The notes beneath the pieces were generated by a model. The model was not told where the DNA came from. It worked only from the letters and a program-made list of their open reading frames with translations, and searched no databases. This document shows, piece after piece, positions 1 through 4,411 of a stretch of 5,301 bases of DNA (the first letter of the stretch is position 1; each line of letters opens with the position of its first letter). The stretch spans positions 1 through 5,301 of the forward strand of contig JAPLCL010000101.1 of assembly GCA_026392265.1 (NCBI GenBank), written 5' to 3'. This DNA comes from Actinomycetota bacterium. Its GTDB lineage: Bacteria; Actinomycetota; Thermoleophilia; UBA2241. A program made the translations under genes and the position numbers.

Positions 1-102
1 CAAGGCACCATCTGGTTCGACTCCGAAGCGGGGCAGGGCACGACGTTCCACATCGAGCTGCCCATGACCCACGCCACCCACGAAAGGAGCATGACGGGAT
101 GA
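1..102 (+). CDS. Histidine kinase, C-terminal end only (partial, 5' end outside window)
   Basis: The first 34 codons read in frame 1 to a TGA at 100-102. The visible end carries the last strands of a HATPase_c domain: GTIWFDSEAGQGTTF followed by HIELP matches the usual G-x-I/F-x-V/F-x-S-x-x-G-x-G-[TS]-T-F-x-[FI]-x-L-P ending of sensor kinases. A short polar tail of about 12 residues follows. Family knowledge: this domain binds ATP and phosphorylates a conserved His in the preceding, unseen HisKA/DHp domain. The stop overlaps the start of the next gene (ATGA), so kinase and response regulator are almost surely co-transcribed and translationally coupled, which makes that regulator the likely phosphotransfer partner. 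The sensor input domain lies outside the window, so the signal cannot be inferred. Confidence 0.85.
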   Translation, partial: QGTIWFDSEAGQGTTFHIELPMTHATHERSMTG

Positions 103-506
103 CCCCCACCTTCACCATCCTGTTCGTCGACGACGACCGGGACTTCCTCGACGCCAAGCGCGTGTTCTTCGAGGCGCGCGGGCATACCGTGCTCACCGCC
201 GAAGCGTCGGACGAGGCCCTAAGCCTCCTCGAGACGGCCAAGCCCGACATCATCTTCCTGGACCTGATGATGGACCACGTCGACAGCGGCTTTCGCCTGG
301 GCTACCAGATCGGCAAGGACGAGCGCCTGCGCGGCGTGCCGCTCGTCATGCTCTCCGGCGTGGCCGCCGAGACCGGCCGCCGTTTTGACGGCGAGGCCGA
401 GGGCCTGCGCGCGTGGTCCGGCCTCGACCAGTTCATCGACAAGCCCGTGACCGGCAAGCAGCTCCTCAAGGTCGTCGAGGAGCGCGCCGGCGTGGGCAGG
501 CACTAG
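99..506 (+). CDS. Stand-alone receiver-domain response regulator
   Basis: A 135-residue CheY-like receiver with no output domain. The N-terminal acidic pocket is D11-D12-D13 after the hydrophobic strand ILFV. The phospho-acceptor is D55 in IIFLDLMM, the switch residue S86 lies in VMLSG, and the conserved Lys is K115 in FIDKPV. The region between strand 4 and K115 (residues 89-110, rich in Gly/Glu/Arg with a Trp at 106) is longer than in CheY, which suggests an extended loop or helix 4. The ATG at 99 is supported by AAAGGAG at 83-89 and by the ATGA overlap with the upstream kinase. Genes on both sides encode kinases, so the protein could act as a phosphate shuttle or sink between them or bind a protein partner. 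Its direct target cannot be told from sequence. The receiver call is firm; the role is inference. Confidence 0.93.
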   Translation: MTPTFTILFVDDDRDFLDAKRVFFEARGHTVLTAEASDEALSLLETAKPDIIFLDLMMDHVDSGFRLGYQIGKDERLRGVPLVMLSGVAAETGRRFDGEAEGLRAWSGLDQFIDKPVTGKQLLKVVEERAGVGRH

Positions 507-519
507 GGAAGGGACTACC

Positions 520-1989
520 ATGGCCACGGGCAGCATCCTCGTCGTCGACGACGAGTACGGCGTGCGCTCCGGGATCAGGACGATCCTTGAGATGGATGGT
601 TACGATGTGGAAGCGGCCGGGGACGGCGCCGAGGCGCTGGCCCAGATCGCGCGCCGCGACTTCGACGTCGCGCTGCTCGACTACCGCCTCCCCGACACCG
701 ACGGCCTCAGCCTGCTGCACGGCATGCGCGAGCGCGGCTGCGAGGCGATGGTCTGCATGATCACGGCCTACGCCAACATCGACACGGCGGTGGCGGCGAC
801 GCGGCAGGGCGTGGACTTCTTTCTGCCCAAGCCGTTCACGCCCGACGACCTGCTCGGCGTGGTCGAGACGCTGCTGCGGCACCGCCACGCGCGCGTCGAG
901 GCCGAGCGGCTGCGCGTCGAGCACGAGGCCAGCCTGCTCGCCCTGACCGAGGAGAAGACGCAGACGCACTCGCTGGTGAGCTCGCTGCGCGACGCCGTGC
1001 TCGTGGTCAACCGAGAGGGCGACGTGGTCCTCGCCAACCGGGCGATGACCGGACTGCTCGGCAAGTCCGAGGCCGAGGTGCTCATGAGGCCGGCGCAGGA
1101 GCTGCTCGGGGACGGCGCCCTGGCGCCCCTGTGCGAGCAGCTGGCGGCGCCGGTCAAGGACCGCACGGTCAAGCAGCTCGACATCGACGAGCAGAGCTAC
1201 ATGGCGAGCATCGTCACGTTCCGCGCCGAAGACGGCGCCGCGTTGGGCCGTATCCTGACGCTGTCGGACATCAGCGAGGTCCGGCGCCTGGCCACCGAGA
1301 AGTCGCGCTTCATCCGCATGATGGTGCACGAGCTGCGTTCTCCCTTGGGCTCGGTCAAGGGCGTGCTCGAGGTGCTCGAGGACAAGAGCCTCGGGGATGA
1401 GCTCGAGCCCTATCTGACCATGGTGGCGCGCGCCGACGCGCGCCTCGACGGCCTCACCGGCCTGATCAGCGACCTGCTCTCACTCAGCCGCATCGAGCAG
1501 ACGAGCAACGACGACGACGTGGAGCTCGTCGCCCTTGCGTCCTTCGTGGACGAGGCTCTGGACGTGCAGCGCGAGGTCATGGCGGTACGAGACATCGGCG
1601 GCGTCCTCGACCTGCCGAGCGACCTGCCCCAGGTCCTCGTCGCCCCCGACGACCTGCGTCTGGTCGTGAGCAACCTCGTGGGCAACGCGGTCAAGTACAA
1701 CCGCGACGGCGGCTCTGTGAGGGTAATGGCCGCCGTGGTCAAGGGCGGCGGCGACGGTGACTGGCTGCGTCTCGACGTGGCCGATACCGGCCTCGGGATC
1801 AAGCAAGCCAACCTCGAGCGCATCTTCACCGAGTTCTTCCGCGAGAAGCGCCCCGAGACCCGCGAGCTCGAGGGCAACGGTCTCGGCCTGGCGATCGTCA
1901 AGCGCCTCGTGGAGCGCGCCGGTGGCCGCCTCGAGGTGTCGAGCGCCGCAGGCGAGGGCTCGACCTTCAGCGTCTTCCTGCCTGCATAG
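520..1989 (+). CDS. Receiver-PAS-histidine kinase hybrid protein
   Basis: A 489-residue cytoplasmic signalling protein with no signal peptide or membrane segment. Receiver domain about 5-120: D10-D11, phospho-acceptor D54 (LLDYRLPD), T82 and K104 (FLPKPF). A charged helical linker (about 121-150) leads to a PAS-like domain about 151-256 (DAVLVVNREGDVVLAN, ending TLSDISEVR). HisKA follows with H270 in the H-box VHELRSP. HATPase_c has the N-box around N389 (NLVGNAVKYN), G1 box DTGLGI 422-427, F-box FTEFF 436-440 and G2 box GNGLGL 452-457, so all kinase boxes look intact. Placing the receiver before the kinase is typical of proteins in which upstream phosphorylation controls kinase activity. Start ATG at 520 has a purine-rich AGGGAAGGGA upstream and lies 13 bp after the preceding stop, so it is in the same operon. 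Input signal and downstream target are unknown. Confidence 0.95.
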   Translation: MATGSILVVDDEYGVRSGIRTILEMDGYDVEAAGDGAEALAQIARRDFDVALLDYRLPDTDGLSLLHGMRERGCEAMVCMITAYANIDTAVAATRQGVDFFLPKPFTPDDLLGVVETLLRHRHARVEAERLRVEHEASLLALTEEKTQTHSLVSSLRDAVLVVNREGDVVLANRAMTGLLGKSEAEVLMRPAQELLGDGALAPLCEQLAAPVKDRTVKQLDIDEQSYMASIVTFRAEDGAALGRILTLSDISEVRRLATEKSRFIRMMVHELRSPLGSVKGVLEVLEDKSLGDELEPYLTMVARADARLDGLTGLISDLLSLSRIEQTSNDDDVELVALASFVDEALDVQREVMAVRDIGGVLDLPSDLPQVLVAPDDLRLVVSNLVGNAVKYNRDGGSVRVMAAVVKGGGDGDWLRLDVADTGLGIKQANLERIFTEFFREKRPETRELEGNGLGLAIVKRLVERAGGRLEVSSAAGEGSTFSVFLPA

Positions 1990-2028
1990 GTCCGGCGCGA
2001 CAGCTCCGACGGCGCAGCGCCGGGCGGG

Positions 2029-2066
2029 GCGGGCGGGCATTCTCCCCACGGTTCCCGCCTGCCCGC
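2029..2066 (+). terminator. Possible stem-loop after the kinase operon (weak)
   Basis: GCGGGCGGGC at 2029-2038 can pair with GCCTGCCCGC at 2057-2066, giving ten base pairs including one G-T wobble around an 18-nt loop, 40 bp after the kinase stop codon. No T-run follows, so it is not a textbook intrinsic terminator. In such GC-rich sequence a stem like this can arise by chance. A smaller perfect hairpin (CGGCGC-A-GCGCCG, 2010-2022) lies just before it. The position favours a role in transcript ending or 3'-end protection; the evidence is structure and placement only. Confidence 0.25.
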
Positions 2067-2160
2067 TCTACCCGGCGTCACGCCGCCGGTCGCCCGTAGC
2101 TTCCCGACGTTCCACGGCGTGAGTGCGCGGCCCGTGCGATGGTCTGTGACGCGGCTTACA

Positions 2161-2191
2161 CGGACTGCGATTGCCGCCCGACTGCAGTCCG
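2161..2191. repeat. Perfect 8-bp inverted repeat in the intergenic region
   Basis: CGGACTGC at 2161-2168 is exactly complementary to GCAGTCCG at 2184-2191, with a 15-nt loop. The right arm lies within a second small palindrome (ACTGCAGT, 2181-2188). The left arm directly follows a CTTACAC word (2155-2161) that recurs twice further down. It could be a protein-binding site or an RNA hairpin; nothing decides between these. Confidence 0.4.
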
Positions 2192-2255
2192 GCACGGGAG
2201 CGAAAGAGCGGCGCGATGCAGGTTCTTCTGGTCTCCCTCCGATTTCGGTGGTAGC

Positions 2256-2299
2256 GTCTTACACAGAAAGGGGCAGTCTGCATCCAGGGTCTTACACAG
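2256..2299. repeat. Direct repeat pair GTCTTACACAG upstream of the acetyltransferase gene
   Basis: The 11-mer GTCTTACACAG occurs exactly at 2256-2266 and 2289-2299, 33 bp start to start, close to three helical turns. A third, shorter copy of its core (CTTACAC) lies at 2155-2161. Related GTCTG words sit at 2142, 2276 and 2299. The second copy is part of the near-palindrome at 2292-2307. Repeats in the leader of a gene at helical spacing suggest a regulator binding site, though chance cannot be excluded for words this short. Confidence 0.45.
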
Positions 2300-2307
2300 T
2301 CTGTGAA
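2292..2307. promoter_or_regulatory. Operator-like near-palindrome before the acetyltransferase gene
   Basis: TTACACAG-T-CTGTGAA forms an inverted repeat with seven of eight positions complementary (only the A/A pair fails) around a single central base. It lies 31 bp before the TTG start of the acetyltransferase gene. The size resembles a dimer operator of a small transcription factor. No regulator gene is adjacent, so its cognate protein is unknown. It might instead form a small RNA hairpin, although a one-base loop disfavours that. Confidence 0.4.
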
Positions 2308-2325
2308 ACCCTTGTCGGGCACACC

Positions 2326-2341
2326 GGGAGGGTAGTCGTTG
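2326..2341 (+). promoter_or_regulatory. Ribosome binding site that fixes a TTG start
   Basis: GGGAGGG at 2326-2332 is followed after six bases by TTG at 2339-2341. The first in-frame ATG lies deep inside the acetyl-CoA-binding domain, so this Shine-Dalgarno and the N-terminal sequence similarity to the family (an IVQATSRDD-type opening strand) decide for the TTG. Confidence 0.75.
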
Positions 2342-2803
2342 ACCGAGATCGTGCAGGCGACTTCGCGAGACGACGTCGATGCGGCCAGGCGTCTGTTCGA
2401 AGAGTACGCTTCCTCGCTCGACATCGACCTCGACTTCCAGGACATCGCCTCCGAGCTGGAGGGGCTCCCCGGCGAGTACGTACCGCCTTCGGGCGCTCTG
2501 TTCCTCGCGATTGATGGCGCCGAAGCCGTGGGCTGCGTGGCGCTGCGCCCGTTCGAGCCCCCGCGAGTCGCCGAGATCAAGCGCCTCTACGTCGTTCCGG
2601 CCGCGCGCGACCGAGGTCTCGGCATGCGCCTGTCTGAGGCGGTGGTCGGTGTGGCCCGCGCGGCGGGGTACGAAAGAGTCCGCCTCGACACCTTGTCATC
2701 GATGCAGGCCGCGCAGCGCCTGTATGAGCGTCTCGGCTTCCACGATATCGATGCGTATCGACTCAACCCGCACCAGGCGCGCTACCTCGAGCTGGAACTG
2801 TGA
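2339..2803 (+). CDS. GNAT family N-acetyltransferase
   Basis: A 154-residue single-domain protein of typical GNAT length. Residues 3-8 form the first strand, and residues 17-50 hold a helix followed by an acidic stretch and an LPGEYVPP segment. Strand 4 and motif A run about 79-107 (EIKRLYVVP, then the acetyl-CoA pyrophosphate loop R90-D-R-G-L-G95). Motif B is at 116-134 (LDTLSSMQAAQRLY, ERLGF), with Y129 in the position often used as general acid. The family transfers acetyl from acetyl-CoA to an amine; the acceptor here cannot be predicted. Translation starts at a TTG with a good Shine-Dalgarno. The gene is preceded by an unusually repeat-rich leader and followed by the vapBC-type pair after 113 bp, but has no obvious functional tie to it. 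TacT-type toxins are GNATs, but no antitoxin gene sits directly upstream, so a toxin role is not supported. Confidence 0.92.
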   Translation: MTEIVQATSRDDVDAARRLFEEYASSLDIDLDFQDIASELEGLPGEYVPPSGALFLAIDGAEAVGCVALRPFEPPRVAEIKRLYVVPAARDRGLGMRLSEAVVGVARAAGYERVRLDTLSSMQAAQRLYERLGFHDIDAYRLNPHQARYLELEL

Positions 2804-2839
2804 CGCGTCGTCTGACAAGCGGATCAACCTGACGCGTCG
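2801..2839. repeat. Repeated palindrome TGACGCGTCG after the acetyltransferase gene
   Basis: TGACGCGTCG occurs exactly at 2801-2810 (its TGA is the acetyltransferase stop) and again at 2830-2839. Each copy contains the perfect 8-bp palindrome GACGCGTC, so the two copies can also pair with each other as an 8-bp stem around a 21-nt loop. No T-run follows. Directly after it, GCCCTGGCGC is repeated at 2839-2848 and 2857-2866. Possible roles are a transcript-end hairpin for the acetyltransferase gene or a binding site upstream of the antitoxin promoter. Confidence 0.45.
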
Positions 2840-2888
2840 CCCTGGCGCTCAAGCAGGCCCTGGCGCCGTTCCCCGGAGTGGTTGTATT

Positions 2889-2917
2889 TGATAACAGATA
2901 AATGTAGAGTGTTATCA
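2889..2917. promoter_or_regulatory. Predicted vapBC autoregulatory operator/promoter
   Basis: TGATAACA at 2889-2896 and TGTTATCA at 2910-2917 form a perfect 8-bp inverted repeat with a 13-bp spacer. The arm centres are 21 bp apart, two helical turns, and the right arm ends on the A of the antitoxin ATG. The surrounding 2881-2917 is only about 27% GC, in sharp contrast to its neighbours, as expected for a promoter. Ribbon-helix-helix antitoxins commonly bind such repeats as dimer pairs and repress their own operon. GATAAA at 2897-2902 could be a -10 box between the arms; no good -35 is visible and the Shine-Dalgarno is weak (TAGAG, 2905-2909), so a very short leader is possible. Confidence 0.7.
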
Positions 2918-3141
2918 TGATTCGCACGCAAATCAGCCTGCCACAAGACGAGTACCTGGCCGCGAAGCGCGAGGCCTCACGCCTCGGTCTGTCGTTGGCG
3001 GAGTACTTCCGTCGTGCTCTGCGCAGCGCGCTGCCGGTCGATGAGACGAGCCCTTGGATGCGCTACGCGGGAATGGTAGAAACGGGCGATCCCGAGTCCA
3101 GCCGGAACATCGACGACGTGGTCTATGGCCACAAGGACTGA
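2917..3141 (+). CDS. vapB: Ribbon-helix-helix antitoxin, VapB-like
   Basis: A 74-residue protein. Residues 1-39 are a ribbon-helix-helix (CopG/Arc-type) DNA-binding domain: the strand MIRTQISLP, helix A about 10-22 (DEYLAAKREASRL), the turn GLS, and helix B about 26-38 (LAEYFRRALRSAL). The C-terminal tail about 44-74 (PWMRYAGMVETGDPE, then NIDDVVYG) is the toxin-binding segment typical of VapB proteins paired with PIN toxins. Family knowledge: it neutralises the toxin by covering its active site, and the complex represses the promoter through the RHH domain. The ATG at 2917 lies on the right arm of the predicted operator. Its 3' end overlaps the toxin gene by 17 bp, as is usual in such modules, so antitoxin and toxin synthesis are coupled. 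Confidence 0.9.
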   Translation: MIRTQISLPQDEYLAAKREASRLGLSLAEYFRRALRSALPVDETSPWMRYAGMVETGDPESSRNIDDVVYGHKD

Positions 3142-3541
3142 GTCGTACGTCGACACTTCCGCGCTGATCGCCTTCGCGGACCGGTCTGACTCGTACCACC
3201 CGCTCTTCCGCCGCCTCTTCTCGGAGCCGCCACCTCTGGTGACCACGACGCTCGTCGTCGCCGAGGGCCATGCGTGGTTCCTGCGGCGCTACGATCGCAC
3301 GCGTGCCCTTCAGTTTCTCGCCATGATCGAGGCCATGGCACCGCTGAGGATCGCCGCGGTCGGGGCTGCCGAGCAGACAGGCGCAGGAGTCCTGCTGCGC
3401 CGCTTCTCGGATCAGAACCTGACCGTGACAGATGCCGTGGGCCTTCACCTCATGGAGCAACGTCGCGTCGCGAGTTGTTGGTCCACCGACGTCCACCTGG
3501 CCCTCGGAGGCGTGCAGCTCGTCATCAACGACGTGCGATGA
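3125..3541 (+). CDS. vapC: PIN-domain ribonuclease toxin, VapC-like
   Basis: A 138-residue PIN domain. The expected four acidic metal ligands can all be placed: D10 (YVDTSALIAFAD), E47 (VVAEGHAW), D103 (LTVTDAVGLHLM) and D122 (WSTDVHLAL). The length and the D-T-S opening match VapC toxins, which are Mg/Mn-dependent endoribonucleases that cut specific tRNAs or rRNA and stop growth when the antitoxin is lost. The active site looks intact, so the toxin is likely functional. ATG at 3125 is the only plausible start before the first catalytic Asp. It has no clear Shine-Dalgarno of its own and overlaps the antitoxin gene, implying coupled translation. The RNA target cannot be read from sequence. Confidence 0.92.
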   Translation: MATRTESYVDTSALIAFADRSDSYHPLFRRLFSEPPPLVTTTLVVAEGHAWFLRRYDRTRALQFLAMIEAMAPLRIAAVGAAEQTGAGVLLRRFSDQNLTVTDAVGLHLMEQRRVASCWSTDVHLALGGVQLVINDVR

Positions 3542-3559
3542 CCGGGGAGGCGCCTACTT

Positions 3560-3757
3560 GTTGAGCATCGGCGCGACGCCCACGAGAAGCTGCGCATCGA
3601 GAGCCACGCGATGCTCGACCGTTTCAACGACCAACTCCGGCGCCTTACGCGGCACGTTCTCGCCGAATACGCGAGCTTCCACGATGACGGTTTCGGCTTC
3701 ATGCCGCGCACCGATCCCTATCCGGGCGAGACGATCAACCCAGAGCCCTATCGCCAG
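3560..3757 (+). pseudogene. Coding-like stretch without start or stop; possible gene remnant
   Basis: In the same frame as vapC, after its stop, these bases read as plausible protein: HEKLRIESHAMLDRFNDQL, then RHVLAEYASFHDDGFGF, then PRTDPYPGETINPEPYR. There is mixed residue use and strong G/C third positions, unlike the Arg/Ser/Thr-rich reads of the other frames. The only in-frame ATG is at 3611 and has no Shine-Dalgarno. An ATG at 3538 overlapping the vapC stop opens another frame that ends after eight residues at 3564 and would need a one-base shift to join this one. After a six-C run (3760-3765) this frame turns Arg/Gly-rich, whereas the frame one base further on keeps good third positions to about 3910. 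This fits a decayed gene with indels, but I do not recognise the family. Confidence 0.35.
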
Positions 3758-3773
3758 TGCCCCCCGCGTGGGT

Positions 3774-3834
3774 CATCCGCCGGCGCAACGCGTGCTCGCA
3801 CGCGCTCGGCCGCTCGAGCCCGAGCCGGCGGATG
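3774..3834. repeat. Nested inverted-repeat (three-way-junction-like) element
   Basis: The outer arms CATCCGCCGGC (3774-3784) and GCCGGCGGATG (3824-3834) are perfectly complementary over 11 bp. The 39-nt interior folds into two further hairpins: CGCGTGC-TC-GCACGCG (3789-3804) and CTCGG/CCGAG (3805-3809 with 3820-3824), whose loop contains the palindrome GCTCGAGC. Its last base overlaps the outer right arm. The layout resembles extragenic palindromic elements or a structured RNA. It does not show the core motifs of an integron attC site. It sits in the gene-poor stretch just after the coding-like remnant and upstream of the DUF3052-like gene. Confidence 0.5.
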
Positions 3835-4019
3835 TGGTGCTCGACTCCGCCGGGGTCACCGACGACGGTGCAGCCGTGGACCAGGCGCGGTGCCGCCGCC
3901 TGTTCGACCAGGCTTGTTGTGCGAATACGTTGGGGCAGATTCCCAGTGTGCACGGGATTCCCCAGGCGGGTATACCTCACGATGGATCTGCCCACGTCGG
4001 CGCGCTCGCAGGAGGTCTG

Positions 4020-4397
4020 ATGACCGCGAAGACCGTCGCCCAGAAGGCGCGTCTCAAGCCAGGCACCACGATCGCCGTCCTGAGCCGCGTTCTCGGCGTC
4101 GTCGAGTCGCTGGGGCTGCCCGAGGGCGTCACGTTCGTGGAGCCCACCGAGGCCCAGCTCGTGTTCTTGTTCGTGAGCACGCGCGCGGAGCTCGATGCGC
4201 AGATGCCGGCGGCCGTCACCGGGCTCGCCCCAGGGGCTGCGCTCTGGGTCTTCTACCGCAAGGGCGCCAAAGCGGCAGGGCTGGACATGAACCGCGACGA
4301 CATCTGGGCGCTCGCCGAGAGGATGGGCATGCGACCGCTGGGCCTCGTGAGCGTCGACGATACCTGGTCGGCGTTCCGGCTGCGACCGGCGAAGTAG
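4020..4397 (+). CDS. DUF3052-like protein of unknown function
   Basis: A 125-residue soluble protein. It opens with a Lys/Thr-rich KTVAQKARLKPG segment, followed by a strand (TIAVLSRV), the LPEGV turn at 33-37 and a strand with helix (LVFLFVSTRAELDAQMP, 47-63). Then comes LAPGAALWVFYRKGAK (69-84) and a C-terminal part with a DDTWSAFRLRP ending (113-123). The order KPG / LPEGV / strand-SRAEL / PGG-ALWV-x-x-x-K / VDxTWSxxRF matches small DUF3052-type proteins of Actinomycetota and other bacteria; their biochemical role is not established. Start ATG at 4020 follows AGGAGGT at 4010-4016, a strong but close Shine-Dalgarno. An upstream extension in this frame lacks a ribosome binding site and has remnant-like composition, so it is left out. 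The gene ends 14 bp from the convergent agmatinase-family stop. Confidence 0.8.
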   Translation: MTAKTVAQKARLKPGTTIAVLSRVLGVVESLGLPEGVTFVEPTEAQLVFLFVSTRAELDAQMPAAVTGLAPGAALWVFYRKGAKAAGLDMNRDDIWALAERMGMRPLGLVSVDDTWSAFRLRPAK

Positions 4398-4411
4398 CAG
4401 TCGCGGGGGGC

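Larger units (their letters stand above)
1990..2338. other. Intergenic region between the kinase operon and the acetyltransferase gene
   Basis: I see no convincing gene in these 349 bases. Open frames crossing it are Arg/Ser-rich out-of-frame reads. The left part is very GC-rich and contains a possible stem-loop just after the kinase stop. The middle holds an 8-bp perfect inverted repeat. The right part, less GC-rich, holds repeated CTTACAC and GTCTG words and a near-palindrome before the Shine-Dalgarno of the next gene. The acetyltransferase promoter should lie here, but I could not find a -35/-10 pair good enough to report. Confidence 0.6.
3542..4019. other. Gap of 478 bp without a complete gene between vapC and the DUF3052-like gene
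   Basis: The stretch contains the coding-like remnant (3560-3757), the nested inverted repeat (3774-3834) and about 180 bp in which I see no assured gene. Within the last part, GACCAGGC is repeated 27 bp apart (about 3879 and 3906). An AT-richer patch around 3915-3985 includes TATACC at 3971-3976, a conceivable -10 box for the next gene, without a matching -35. The minus-strand frame continuing from the agmatinase gene stays open here but is a shadow beyond that gene's stop. Confidence 0.5.

Noticed and set aside
466..1329. Long minus-strand frame opposite the receiver-kinase gene
   Set aside because: It lies opposite a gene with complete receiver and kinase motifs and is His/Arg/Ala-rich with no recognisable domain.
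2830..2901. Short frame after a TGA reading RVALALKQALAPFPGVVVFD then ending at TAA 2899-2901
   Set aside because: It looks protein-like but is only about 22 codons, has no start codon, and runs into the vapBC operator; at most a trace of a lost gene end.
2339..3541. Acetyltransferase as part of a three-gene toxin-antitoxin operon
   Set aside because: A separate AT-rich promoter with operator precedes vapB, and 113 bp with palindromes separate the genes, so shared transcription is not supported.
3774..3834. Integron attC site
   Set aside because: The folded structure is suggestive, but the terminal RYYYAAC/GTTRRRY core sites are absent and no integrase or cassette array is visible.
3432..4019. 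N-terminal extension of the DUF3052-like frame back into vapC
   Set aside because: It overlaps vapC, has remnant-like composition, and the family match and strong Shine-Dalgarno both point to the ATG at 4020.
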